DNA of 64,000 nucleotides, from contig NZ_JAGGKV010000006.1 of the NCBI RefSeq assembly GCF_017874035.1, forward strand, positions 186,001 through 250,000. The letters are read 5' to 3'. This document shows, in pieces, positions 51,078-59,594 of the stretch (its first letter is position 1; each line of letters begins with the position of its first letter). The notes beneath the pieces are model-generated. The model saw nothing but the letters and a program-made list of their open reading frames with translations. It was not told where the DNA came from and searched no databases. The DNA is from Paenibacillus aceris. Its GTDB lineage: Bacteria; Bacillota; Bacilli; Paenibacillales; NBRC-103111. The translations under genes and the position numbers were made by a program.

Positions 51078-51792
51078 ATTTTTTGACGATCGTCGCTACC
51101 AGCTTGTAACCGACTCCGCGGATGGAATCAATCTGAACGGACTGCTGGTTCATCTCGAGCTTCTTGCGAAGCGAGCTTACGTGAACGTCTACAGTTCTTT
51201 GGCCACCGATATAATCAAAACCCCAAACAATATTCATGAGGTCGTCTCTGGTCACCACTACGCCCGGTCGCTGAACGAGATAGAGGAGCACCTCGAACTC
51301 TTTGGGTCTCAGTGGAATGGACTCTCCATTCAGAACGACTTCATATTTCTCTGGGTAAATGAATAGCTCACCTACCTGAATTACTTTCTCATTTGTTCCC
51401 TGTTTGTCTACCGTAACATCCTCTGACTGCGTTCTACGCAGTACAGCGGAGACTCTAGCCAGCAATTCCGCTACCCCAAAAGGCTTCGTGATATAATCAT
51501 CCGCGCCGTGCTTAAGCCCCTGAACAACCTCATCCTCCGCATTACGGGCCGTCAAAATGATAACAGGCGTGCTGTTTCCTTTTTGCCTAAGCTTAGCCAG
51601 TACCTCAAAGCCGTTCAAGCCAGGCAGCATGATATCTAGAATAATTAAATCATATGACTGCTGAAGAGCTTCTTGAAGTCCGTCGCCGCCATGATCTACG
51701 ACCTTTGTATGATACCCTTCCTGGGAAAGATTGTACGATAACAATCGAGCTAATGTTGGCTCGTCTTCTATAACTAATATTTTTTGTGCCAT
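51076..51792 (-). CDS. phoP: OmpR-family response regulator, PhoP-like
   Basis: This 238-residue regulator has a receiver domain with the acidic pair IEDEP, phosphorylated Asp53 (ILDIMLPGLNG) and Lys103 (YITKPFG), and a C-terminal winged helix (RPKEFEVLLYLVQRPGVVVT, then GGQRTVDVHVSSLRKKLE). The segment VGELFIYPEKYEVVLNG resembles Bacillus PhoP. PhoP controls phosphate starvation genes. It follows the kinase by 97 bp, and the TCA genes nearby agree with the Bacillus neighbourhood citZ-icd-mdh-phoPR, so PhoP is the best name. Confidence 0.88.
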   Translation of the reverse strand: MAQKILVIEDEPTLARLLSYNLSQEGYHTKVVDHGGDGLQEALQQSYDLIILDIMLPGLNGFEVLAKLRQKGNSTPVIILTARNAEDEVVQGLKHGADDYITKPFGVAELLARVSAVLRRTQSEDVTVDKQGTNEKVIQVGELFIYPEKYEVVLNGESIPLRPKEFEVLLYLVQRPGVVVTRDDLMNIVWGFDYIGGQRTVDVHVSSLRKKLEMNQQSVQIDSIRGVGYKLVATIVKK

Positions 51793-51889
51793 GGGATCCC
51801 CCGTATTTACAGTTTATTAACATTGCACATCCATATAATAACACAACTTTGTAAAGCGAATGTAAAATGTAACATTATCGCCATGTAAA

Positions 51890-53686
51890 TTAGTGGATGA
51901 CTGGCAATTCAATGGTGAACTTTGTTCCAATTCCGACCTCGCTATCTACGCGGATCGTCCCTTTATGCAGTTCAACCAAATGCTTCACGATGGATAAGCC
52001 AAGTCCCGTTCCGCCTGAACTTCTCGAACGAGCCTTATCCACACGATAAAAACGCTCGAAAATACGCGGTAGATCCTTCTTCGGAATCCCCATTCCCGTA
52101 TCGGAAACAATTAATCGCAGCCGTTCATAATCACCGTCGCTATTAGGATCAAGCGGCTCTACGCGCACCTTGACCTTGCCTCCGTCCTGGGTATAAGCAA
52201 TCCCGTTGGAAAGAAGGTTAATAATAATTTGACGCAACCGATCTTCATCGGCTTCAATGTACATATCTTCATCAATATGCAGACTCAACTCAATATGCTT
52301 CTTTTCCGCTTCTTTACGCAACACATGCAGCGATCTCTCCAAAAATTCCGGCAAATAGATCGGCGAAAAATTCATGGGAATCCGCTTCGATTCAATTTTG
52401 GACAGTTCCAAAATATCACCAATCAACCGGTTCAACCGCTCGCTCTCATCAAAAATAATTTGCAGGAACGAAACCGCCGTTTCCTTATCATTTAATGCGC
52501 CGGCTAACAGGGTCTCGGCAAACCCTTTGACGGCAGCAATCGGCGTCTTTAACTCATGGGATACATTGGCCACGAACTCGCTTCGCATCCGCTCTAGCCT
52601 TCGCACAGCTGTAATATCATGTATGACAATGAGCACGCCGGACCATTCCTCGTCCTCATGAGCAATTGGACTTAAGTGAATATCCAAGATGCGCTCAGCC
52701 GGATAATAGAATATCATTTCGTCGCGAATCGATTCGCGCGTCTCAATACACTCTTGAATCAGCTTGGTAAATTCAAACTGCTGCTTCGCTTCGTTGTACC
52801 TTTTCCCGAGCAGTTCCTGCGAGGAGAAACCCAAAATGTATTCCGCAGAAGGATTTAACAGCATAATCCGCTCTTCCCGGTCAATCATCATAATGCCGCT
52901 CAGCATGTTCTCCATAACGCCTTGCAGCCTGCGCTCATTTTCCCGAATCCGCGTCATTTGCTGCTGCAAGCTCTCTGACATACGATTAATAGCAAGCCCC
53001 AGTTGCCCAACCTCGTCATTGCTGTAGGCGGGTACACGGGATTCATAATTCATATTCGTAATTTGTTGAGCAACCTTCGTCATTTTCTCAATCGGATGAG
53101 TAATCCCTTTAGCAATTCGGTAGCTTACCAGCCCTGCAATCACGAACAAGATGATTAACCCTACAATGAGAAAATACCATAAGCTGCGGATGGATTTATC
53201 CACTTGCTCCAGGCTCATCGAAATTCGTAAAAAGCCGGTCGTCACCTTCGCTTCGTTTTTCACAGGAATCGCAGCATACAGCATGTTCTCCTTAAGGGTA
53301 TCGCTGTATCTCGTAACGTAACCTACGCCATTAGAAGCAGCCGCTGCAATTTCCGGACGACTTAAGTGGTTGTCCATTTGCTCCGGATTTTGATCGGAGT
53401 CGCCAATCACTTTTCCGTCTGCTCGAACATAAGTCAGCCGCTCATTCGTTGCTGCTTTAATCCGTTTGGCCTGCTCAGAGAAGTAAGACATCAGTTCAGT
53501 CTCCGATCCGATCCTACTCCAATCCCCTGTGGCCACAAGGACATGCAGCTCGCGTTCCATGTTGTCCTCCAAGGACTTCACGTGAGAATCCTCGAGCACC
53601 TTAGCCATAAAAATGCCCGCAATCAGCATCGAGGAACCAATCAATACAATCATAATAAAAGTCAGTTTGGCACGGAATTTAGTCAT
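51890..53686 (-). CDS. phoR: Sensor histidine kinase, PhoR-like
   Basis: This 598-residue kinase has a first membrane helix (about residues 8-29), an extracytoplasmic domain, a second helix (about 170-190), HAMP (190-240), a PAS domain (255-365, starting LQGVMENMLSGIMMIDREE), and the phosphoacceptor His377 in NVSHELKTPIAAVKG. The ATPase domain shows NLLSNGIAYT, DTGMGIPKKD and GGTGLGLSIVKHLVE. The layout and length match PhoR (and WalK) of Bacillus. Here it precedes its response regulator, whereas Bacillus has phoP first. Confidence 0.88.
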   Translation of the reverse strand: MTKFRAKLTFIMIVLIGSSMLIAGIFMAKVLEDSHVKSLEDNMERELHVLVATGDWSRIGSETELMSYFSEQAKRIKAATNERLTYVRADGKVIGDSDQNPEQMDNHLSRPEIAAAASNGVGYVTRYSDTLKENMLYAAIPVKNEAKVTTGFLRISMSLEQVDKSIRSLWYFLIVGLIILFVIAGLVSYRIAKGITHPIEKMTKVAQQITNMNYESRVPAYSNDEVGQLGLAINRMSESLQQQMTRIRENERRLQGVMENMLSGIMMIDREERIMLLNPSAEYILGFSSQELLGKRYNEAKQQFEFTKLIQECIETRESIRDEMIFYYPAERILDIHLSPIAHEDEEWSGVLIVIHDITAVRRLERMRSEFVANVSHELKTPIAAVKGFAETLLAGALNDKETAVSFLQIIFDESERLNRLIGDILELSKIESKRIPMNFSPIYLPEFLERSLHVLRKEAEKKHIELSLHIDEDMYIEADEDRLRQIIINLLSNGIAYTQDGGKVKVRVEPLDPNSDGDYERLRLIVSDTGMGIPKKDLPRIFERFYRVDKARSRSSGGTGLGLSIVKHLVELHKGTIRVDSEVGIGTKFTIELPVIH

Positions 53687-53725
53687 CTGTTTTTCTGGCC
53701 TCCGATAGATTGAGTCTGAATAAAA

Positions 53726-53757
53726 AAGAAAAGGGCTACTCTACATAGTAACCCTTT
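53726..53757 (-). terminator. Fumarase terminator
   Basis: On the reverse strand AAAGGGTTACT pairs with AGTAGCCCTTTT and runs into CTTTTTTATTC, 66 bp after the fumarase stop. Confidence 0.85.
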
Positions 53758-53822
53758 CCCCCGTGCCTAATCCAGTTATTTAATTGTAAAGATGAAAAAT
53801 TGCGAAAGATGAATGACTAACC

Positions 53823-55373
53823 TTATTTAAAAACGGGCTCCTTCAACGCTGACAGCTTTTCAAATGCGTTTTTCTCAACATCTGCATGCAGGCTGTTCCC
53901 ATGTGAATCCATCGTAACGATGGCAGCGAAACCTTCTGTCTCCAGGTGCCACATCGCTTCAGGAATACCGAACTCCATGAAATCCACGCCTTCGACTTTC
54001 TTAAAGCATTGTGCGTAATATTGCGCAGCACCACCAATAGCGTTCAAGTAAACACCACCATGATCCTTCAATGCCGCTAATGTTTTCGGTCCCATTCCGC
54101 CTTTACCGATAACCGCGCGAATTCCGAATTTCTTAATGATATCGCCTTGGTAAGGCTCCTCGCGAATACTTGTCGTCGGCCCAGCCGCTTTCACGTGCCA
54201 CTCGCCGGATTCATCCTTGCTCATGACAGGTCCGCAGTGATAAATAGCCGCGCCGTTCAGATCAATCGGTGCGTCATGGTCCATCAAATATTTGTGCAGC
54301 GCGTCGCGTCCTGTGTGCATGGTGCCATTAATGACAACCACATCGCCGACTTTCAGGCTGCGGATTTGCTCCTCGGAAATTGGAGTCGTCAATACGATCT
54401 CGCGGCGATCTTCTTCCTTCACATTTTTAGCCGCTTCAGCGCTAGCCTCAAACGCCTCCTGGAATGAAACTTCGCTTCCTCTTGGGTAAGACCAGCCGTT
54501 GATTTCACCCGTTTCCGGATTGAGCAGCACGCCTTGACGGCGGAACGCCCAACAGTTGTACGCAACAGAAACGAAGAAGCTGGCTGGCAAACGATTCGCC
54601 ACGCCTACTTTACAACCAAGCAGAGTCACTTGCCCGCCAAAGCCCATCGTACCGATACCGAGCGTGTTTGCATGCTCCATCACATACTCCTCGACTTTGC
54701 GAAGCTCCGGATGCGGATTTACATCGTCAACGTGACGGAACAATTGATGCTTCGCCAGCTCGTAACCGCTTGTCCGATCGCCGCCGATTCCTACGCCGAT
54801 AAAGCCTGCGCTGCATCCTTGCCCTTGCGCTTGATACACTGCGTGCATAATGCATTTACGGATACCGTCAAGATCGCGTCCGGCTTTTCCTACACCTTCA
54901 AGTTCAGCAGGCAAGCTGTACTGAATGTTTTTATTTTCACAGCCGCCTCCTTTAAGAATCAGCTTAACTTCGACTTCATCACGTTCCCATTGCTCGAAAT
55001 GAATAACAGGTGTTCCAGGTCCCAGATTGTCGCCTGTGTTGGCGCCTGTCAAGGAATCTACCGAGTTTGTGCGAAGTTTGCTTGCTTTCGTCGCATTCGC
55101 GACAGCTTCGAGAATTTGCTTCTTCATAATAATTTGGTTTGCCCCAACAGGACAGTGTATAATAAACGTTGGCATGCCTGTATCCTGGCAAATTGGAGAG
55201 ACATTGCATTCCGCCATATGAATGTTATCGGAAATTCGGGATAGGGAGAGCGCTGAGCGAGTTCCTTTGTCTTCTTTCTCAGTGGCGGCCTGAACCGCGC
55301 GACGCACATCACCCGGAAGGTTCGTGGACGTTTCGACAATTAAATCGTAGACGCTTTGATAAAAATGCTGCAT
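53823..55373 (-). CDS. Class I (iron-sulfur) fumarate hydratase
   Basis: This 516-residue enzyme interconverts fumarate and malate using a [4Fe-4S] cluster. Cys ligand candidates lie in ISPICQDTGMPTF-like sequence (NVSPICQDTGMP), QGQGCSAGFIGVGIGGDRT and, in the C-terminal domain, IYHCGPVMSKDE. The end reads DGMPEAMW-like (EFGIPEAMWHLE). The N-terminal and C-terminal domains of type I fumarases are fused in one chain, as here. It is convergent with nothing and divergent from the deacetylase 77 bp away, and lies next to phoR. Confidence 0.94.
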   Translation of the reverse strand: MQHFYQSVYDLIVETSTNLPGDVRRAVQAATEKEDKGTRSALSLSRISDNIHMAECNVSPICQDTGMPTFIIHCPVGANQIIMKKQILEAVANATKASKLRTNSVDSLTGANTGDNLGPGTPVIHFEQWERDEVEVKLILKGGGCENKNIQYSLPAELEGVGKAGRDLDGIRKCIMHAVYQAQGQGCSAGFIGVGIGGDRTSGYELAKHQLFRHVDDVNPHPELRKVEEYVMEHANTLGIGTMGFGGQVTLLGCKVGVANRLPASFFVSVAYNCWAFRRQGVLLNPETGEINGWSYPRGSEVSFQEAFEASAEAAKNVKEEDRREIVLTTPISEEQIRSLKVGDVVVINGTMHTGRDALHKYLMDHDAPIDLNGAAIYHCGPVMSKDESGEWHVKAAGPTTSIREEPYQGDIIKKFGIRAVIGKGGMGPKTLAALKDHGGVYLNAIGGAAQYYAQCFKKVEGVDFMEFGIPEAMWHLETEGFAAIVTMDSHGNSLHADVEKNAFEKLSALKEPVFK

Positions 55374-55449
55374 GACTAAAAATGGCTCCTCTCGACTAAC
55401 AAATAATAATCATTACAAACTATTATACCATATAAGGAGTTACGCTGAC

Positions 55450-56586
55450 ATGTCCAAAAGAATCGGGATCACGATTCTGCTGAGTCTGATAGGGCTCACG
55501 CTTCTGCTTACGCCTCTGCAGGCGAAGCGATCTCAAGATATCTACTATCAGGATCAAGTTGCTGTCCTCATGTATCATCATATCCATGACACCGATACAA
55601 GCTCCAGCACCATTACATCCGCACTGTTTCAAGAACAGCTGCAATTTTTATTGAGTAAAGGCTATCATTTTATTGCCTTAAATGAATTCAAACAGTATCT
55701 GGCTGGGGCTACCGTCCCCTCTAACGCAGTCCTCGTAACTTTCGATGACGGGTATCAAAGCTTTTATACAGGGGCTTATCCCATTTTGAAAAGCTTGCGG
55801 GTTCCCGCAGTCAATTTTGTCATCACGCATGATTTAACCGATCCGCTGGCATCCTATATTCCTTCGATGTCCAAAGAACAAATCAGTGAAATGACCCATG
55901 CGACGAATTTTATCGATATCGGCTGCCACACCGATAGCCTGCATAACAAGCTGCCGGACGGCAATGCTGCGCTTGTCGGGCGTTTAGACGGCGAAGGCGA
56001 CGACGCCTACAAGCAGCGCATACTGAAAGATACACAAGCTTGTGTCAGCAAGCTTGCGGGCCTAACGGACGCGCCGCTCGACGTGATGGCGTACCCGTAC
56101 GGCATCACGTCGCCAGCGGCGACGGAACAGATCCAACAGGCGGGCATCCGCTACGCCTTCACGATCTCTCCAGAGATGGCGACGCGAAGCGCCGATCATC
56201 TGCTCATCCCGCGGATCAACGCGGGCAGCCCCGGCATCACGCCGGAGCTGCTCGACCGTTCGATCCAGCGCCGTATTGTGGCGCAGCCGGGCAGCGCCCC
56301 GCTGCGCGTGGACGCGGCCGCTGCCGCAGCGCAGCTTGGCGGCAGCGCAAGTACTGAAGGCGGCGTGCTGCGCCTCCGCCTCGGGCAAGAAGCATTCACC
56401 CTGCAGGTGAATGCGGCTAAGGCCACGCGCGGCGATGCGCGCGTGAAGCTGCGGGAGCCCGTGCTGCGCGAGCACGGGCAGGTCACAATCGCGCTGGATG
56501 ATCTTAGCGCGTTGATCGGGCAGCCGCTCGTCTACACCCCTGCCACCGGAGCGGTGGCTGTGCGGGTGGCGCCGAGCGTGAAATAA
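55450..56586 (+). CDS. Polysaccharide deacetylase with C-terminal stalk-like domain
   Basis: This 378-residue secreted protein has an N-terminal membrane helix or signal (residues 5-25), a NodB-type deacetylase domain (30-260) with VAVLMYHHIHD, the catalytic VTFDDGYQSF, IDIGCHTDSLHN (metal His) and VMAYPYGITS, and a C-terminal domain of about 100 residues (IALDDLSALIGQPLVYT) that resembles copper-amine-oxidase N-terminal-like stalk domains. It probably removes acetyl groups from peptidoglycan or a glycan. The start at 55450 has AAGGAG. From about 56040 the gene becomes markedly GC-rich. Confidence 0.85.
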   Translation: MSKRIGITILLSLIGLTLLLTPLQAKRSQDIYYQDQVAVLMYHHIHDTDTSSSTITSALFQEQLQFLLSKGYHFIALNEFKQYLAGATVPSNAVLVTFDDGYQSFYTGAYPILKSLRVPAVNFVITHDLTDPLASYIPSMSKEQISEMTHATNFIDIGCHTDSLHNKLPDGNAALVGRLDGEGDDAYKQRILKDTQACVSKLAGLTDAPLDVMAYPYGITSPAATEQIQQAGIRYAFTISPEMATRSADHLLIPRINAGSPGITPELLDRSIQRRIVAQPGSAPLRVDAAAAAAQLGGSASTEGGVLRLRLGQEAFTLQVNAAKATRGDARVKLREPVLREHGQVTIALDDLSALIGQPLVYTPATGAVAVRVAPSVK

Positions 56587-56608
56587 TCTTGAAGGAGTCA
56601 ACAACCTT

Positions 56609-57205
56609 ATGAATCATCATTTTTTTGCTTATTTATACCGTCTCAAATATATCGATCGTTGGAGTCTCATGTGGAACATGCGCAGAGATACCGTAGCTGA
56701 GCATTCCTTCTACGTTTCCACTATCGCTCATATGCTTTGTACCATCGCTAATGAGGTCTACGGACGCAATGTACCTACAGATCGCGTTGTCTCCATCGCC
56801 TTGTTCCACGATGCTTCCGAAGTATTAACGGGAGACATTCCGCAGCCCGTCAAACACAACAATGAGCAGATCCTGCGCAACTTTCGTGAAATCGAAGACG
56901 TTGCCGTAGAACGGCTCATTGAAACGATCCCACCGGAAATCAGCGGTATCTACCGTAAGCTCATCCAGGACCCGGACCCAGAGCTTTACCGCTGGGTGAA
57001 GGCAGCAGACTTGCTCGAAGCATACATCAAATGCCTTACTGAGCTTTCGACCGGAAACAGAGAGTTCGTTGTTGCCAAGCAGCAAATTCTGGAGAGCTTG
57101 AAGAAAATGAACATGCCGGAAGTCGAGTATTTCCTAGAACATATGAGCGCTTCGTTCGAGAAAACGTTGGATGAAATCACATTAAATCCGAACGAAAGCA
57201 GTTAA
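56609..57205 (+). CDS. yfbR: HD-domain 5'-deoxynucleotidase, YfbR-like
   Basis: This 198-residue protein has the HD-domain metal ligands of YfbR: His of TVAEHSFYVSTIAH, the HD pair in IALFHDASEVLTGDI, and Asp in VKAADLLEAYIKC. YfbR removes the 5' phosphate from deoxynucleoside monophosphates. The opening FFAYLYRLKYIDRWSLMWNM is diagnostic. AAGGAG lies 11 nt before the ATG. It is 22 bp after the deacetylase and may share its transcript. Confidence 0.87.
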   Translation: MNHHFFAYLYRLKYIDRWSLMWNMRRDTVAEHSFYVSTIAHMLCTIANEVYGRNVPTDRVVSIALFHDASEVLTGDIPQPVKHNNEQILRNFREIEDVAVERLIETIPPEISGIYRKLIQDPDPELYRWVKAADLLEAYIKCLTELSTGNREFVVAKQQILESLKKMNMPEVEYFLEHMSASFEKTLDEITLNPNESS

Positions 57206-57212
57206 AGCAAAC

Positions 57213-57262
57213 GGGCTATCCAGGAAGGTCTATGAAGACCGGCTGGATAGCCCCTTGTTTTT
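57213..57262 (+). terminator. yfbR terminator
   Basis: GGGCTATCCAG pairs with CTGGATAGCCC around an inner GGTCT/AGACC stem, followed by TTGTTTTT. Confidence 0.9.
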
Positions 57263-57265
57263 ACG

Positions 57266-57326
57266 GGAACTATGATCCACCATTTCCTTCTATAACAGCC
57301 ATTTGGCGTGCTTGAGGGAACTAGAA
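57266..57326 (+). repeat. 51-bp-unit repeat, half copy E
   Basis: Forward units begin with GGAAC at 57266 and 57317, exactly 51 bp apart. The second breaks off after about 10 bp where the next terminator starts, and no reverse units follow. The region is again between convergent genes. Confidence 0.65.
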
Positions 57327-57331
57327 GGAAT

Positions 57332-57381
57332 AGGGGCTGTTCCAAAAGTAGAAATCTCTACTCTTGGAACAGCCCCTTTTT
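57332..57381. terminator. Terminator with AGTAGA/TCTACT apex
   Basis: AGGGGCTGTTCCAA and AGTAGA pair with TCTACT and TTGGAACAGCCCCT around the loop AATC. Five T residues follow on the plus strand; on the minus strand it lies just after the small membrane protein gene. Confidence 0.85.
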
Positions 57382-57391
57382 ATCATGACAA

Positions 57392-57820
57392 TTAAGCCAA
57401 CAATTGAGGATTCGTCATAAACAAAATAGCCACAACGACAGCAACTGCAGCGATCCAGCTGAATGACTTGATTTTCGCAGCATCCGTTGCCGTGCTGTTT
57501 CCTGCTTTTGCATTAGCTATCAGCTTCTTGATTCTCCCGCCAATCATGCCTGTCATCGCTCCCACGATAAGCAGCAGAACAATGGCCAGCACCATCCACA
57601 ATACGGATACGTCTACTTTAGAAACCATTGCACCGCCAGTGATGAACGTCACAATCAAAGAGAATTGTCCAACTCGGTTTAACGTGGACAACAGGCCCGC
57701 AAAGCCCTCAAGTGCAGCGCCTGTCAACGTAGCGGCACGCCCCACGATGAACGGGAACACGACGTATGCGCCAAGCAGCAAGGCACTAATAACATGTAAA
57801 AAAATCATAACCTGATACAT
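57392..57820 (-). CDS. Small four-helix membrane protein of unknown function
   Basis: This 142-residue protein is predicted to have four membrane helices (residues about 5-25, 45-65, 73-95 and 117-137) with a basic cytoplasmic loop between helices 3 and 4 (GGRIKKLIANAKAG). The pattern MIFLHVISALLLGAYVVFPF resembles small DUF2269- or CopD-like proteins, but I cannot assign a family. Its upstream region has a GAACGAT-type site also seen before the divergent TetR gene, so it may be in that regulon. Confidence 0.7.
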   Translation of the reverse strand: MYQVMIFLHVISALLLGAYVVFPFIVGRAATLTGAALEGFAGLLSTLNRVGQFSLIVTFITGGAMVSKVDVSVLWMVLAIVLLLIVGAMTGMIGGRIKKLIANAKAGNSTATDAAKIKSFSWIAAVAVVVAILFMTNPQLLA

Positions 57821-57846
57821 TTAAACACCCTCCGCAATTTTGAATT

Positions 57847-57857
57847 AGAATCGTTCT
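57847..57857. promoter_or_regulatory. Candidate TetR operator 1
   Basis: AGAATCGTTCT (inverted repeat AGAA-N3-TTCT) lies 27 bp before the small membrane protein gene and reads GAACGATTCT on the reverse strand, like the sites at 57971 and 58638. Confidence 0.4.
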
Positions 57858-57970
57858 TATGTAGTATACCGAATCCCTATCTTTGGAACAAGAAAGCGAT
57901 GTCAACATTTCGGGCTTTTCACCATATCTACATATAAATGTGACCAAATCTGTCAAAACCTTTTCTTTAC

Positions 57971-57980
57971 TGATCGTTCT
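57971..57980. promoter_or_regulatory. Candidate TetR operator 2
   Basis: TGATCGTTCT (reverse: AGAACGATCA) lies 58 bp before the TetR start and shares GAACGAT with the other two sites. Confidence 0.4.
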
Positions 57981-58037
57981 CAATATGCTAATATAGGTCA
58001 TGTCGACAGCGGCTAGCGTATAAATAAGGACGTGAGA

Positions 58038-58619
58038 ATGGTCATGGCTAGAAGTAAAGAATTTGAAATCAACGCGGTATTAGACAAGGCAATGGATTTA
58101 TTTTGGAGACAAGGCTATGAAAAGACCTCTATACAAGAGCTTGTCACCCACATGGGCATTCATAGAAGAAGCATGTACGATACTTTCGGAGACAAACATG
58201 ACTTATTCATGGATGTCATGAATCGATACAAAACCATGATTGAAACAAAAATAAATAACAGAGTTCATCAAACTAATTCTGTAAAGATGGCTATAAGACA
58301 ATTGTTTGAGATGACGATTAGTAAAGAAGACGATCAGCCCAAAGGCTGCCTATTCGTTAATACTGCCGTAGAATTAGCTTTGCTCGATTCGGAAGTGGCC
58401 GCTAAAGTTCATGAGGAGTTTTTAGTGACAGAGAAATTATTTTATGAGCTGTTAGTGAGCGGGCAGCAAACAGGAGAAATTTCAAGACAGCATAGTGCTG
58501 AGAACCTTTCGATTTACCTTAATAACGCTTGGGTGGGGCTGCGTGTTTTGGTCAAAACAACAAATGATAAAGAAAAACTAGAAAGCCTAATTGACACAAC
58601 GTTAGCAATCCTTAATTAA
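58038..58619 (+). CDS. TetR-family repressor
   Basis: This 193-residue repressor has an N-terminal TetR helix-turn-helix (AMDLFWRQGYEKTSIQELVT, then MGIHRRSMYDTFGDKHDLF) and a ligand-binding C-terminal domain with KGCLFVNTAVELALLDSEVA, the AcrR-like pattern shared with YxaF/NemR-type regulators of reductases and exporters. The ATG at 58038 has AAGGA 7 nt upstream; a GTG at 58032 is too close. It is probably autoregulated and controls the following SDR gene. Confidence 0.87.
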   Translation: MVMARSKEFEINAVLDKAMDLFWRQGYEKTSIQELVTHMGIHRRSMYDTFGDKHDLFMDVMNRYKTMIETKINNRVHQTNSVKMAIRQLFEMTISKEDDQPKGCLFVNTAVELALLDSEVAAKVHEEFLVTEKLFYELLVSGQQTGEISRQHSAENLSIYLNNAWVGLRVLVKTTNDKEKLESLIDTTLAILN

Positions 58620-58637
58620 TTTTTTTTACTCAAATTA

Positions 58638-58649
58638 GAATGATCATTC
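58638..58649. promoter_or_regulatory. Candidate TetR operator 3 (perfect palindrome)
   Basis: GAATGATCATTC is a perfect 12-bp palindrome between the TetR stop and the SDR start and resembles operator 2 (GAACGATCAG). Confidence 0.5.
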
Positions 58650-58759
58650 CCATTAGTTTAGATAGTCGTTTTACGCTAAATGAAAGGCGGTGATGCCAAC
58701 CATATCGCTTTGGTCGGTCAACAGTTCAATCAAAATAAATAACTAAGGAGAAATTGAAA

Positions 58760-59521
58760 ATGACAACAAACTCACATACTCTTGAAGATAAAGTTGCTTT
58801 TATTACGGGTGGAAATCGTGGAATTGGCTTGGAAACTGCACGTGAACTGGCTAAGCTTGGGGCTAAGGTCGTAATCGGAGCACGCGATTTAGAGAAAGGG
58901 AAAGCCGCCGCGGAAACACTTCGTTCCGAAGGACTCCAAGCGGAGAGCCTCAAATTTGATGTCACACTAGCGGATGATCGTCAAGCTTCTTATGATTTTT
59001 TTGAGCAGCATTACGGAAAGCTGGATATTTTAATTAATAATGCCGGTGTACAGAAAGAAGTCGAGCATCTTTCACCTATGAATGAAACAAGCACTCTTTC
59101 GCCAGAAGTTCTTCGTGAAACATTCGATGCCAATTTCTTCAGTTTGATTGAATTGACTCAAAAGTTGCTTCCATTAATTCGTAAAGCACCTGCGGGTAGA
59201 ATCGTCAATCTGTCCAGTATTCTTGGATCCCTTACCCTGCACGCTAATCCTGATGCTCCGATTTACGACATGAAGCTGCTTGCTTATAACTCCTCAAAGG
59301 CAGCATTGAATTTATTTACGAATCATCTTGCACATGAACTTAGACATACTCCAATTAAAGTTAATTCGGCGCACCCGGGTTGGGTAAAGACGGAAATTGG
59401 CGGTAAACACGCTCAATTGAATGTTAGAGAAGGCAGCATGACCAGCGTGAAACTAGCTACTTTACCTGCAGATGGTCCAACGGGCAAATTCTATTATTTA
59501 GACGAAGAACTACCTTGGTAA
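58760..59521 (+). CDS. Short-chain dehydrogenase/reductase
   Basis: This 253-residue classical SDR has the cofactor motif TGGNRGIGLET, the structural LINNAGVQ, catalytic Ser in NLSSILG, and the YNSSK tetrad pair (Tyr and Lys four apart) in LAYNSSKAALN. An Arg in GARD after the second strand favours NADP(H). PGWVKTEIGG is the usual post-catalytic segment. It resembles carbonyl-reductase-like SDRs. The ATG at 58760 has AAGGAG. It is downstream of the TetR gene, so it may detoxify a reactive carbonyl. Confidence 0.88.
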   Translation: MTTNSHTLEDKVAFITGGNRGIGLETARELAKLGAKVVIGARDLEKGKAAAETLRSEGLQAESLKFDVTLADDRQASYDFFEQHYGKLDILINNAGVQKEVEHLSPMNETSTLSPEVLRETFDANFFSLIELTQKLLPLIRKAPAGRIVNLSSILGSLTLHANPDAPIYDMKLLAYNSSKAALNLFTNHLAHELRHTPIKVNSAHPGWVKTEIGGKHAQLNVREGSMTSVKLATLPADGPTGKFYYLDEELPW

Positions 59522-59538
59522 TCTATATGCCATACTCA

Positions 59539-59582
59539 AAAAAGAGCCGACCCCCTATATTCAATAGGAGATCGGCTCTTTG
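59539..59582. terminator. Bidirectional terminator
   Basis: AAAGAGCCGA and CCCCCTAT pair with ATAGGAG and TCGGCTCTTT. The reverse strand ends in six T residues, serving mdh; the plus strand serves the SDR gene. Confidence 0.88.
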
Positions 59583-59594
59583 CCTTATATTTGA

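Noticed and set aside
56062..56604. A 180-codon reverse-strand open frame
   Set aside because: It is antisense to the GC-rich end of the polysaccharide deacetylase; high GC opens all frames, and the protein is Arg-rich and family-free.
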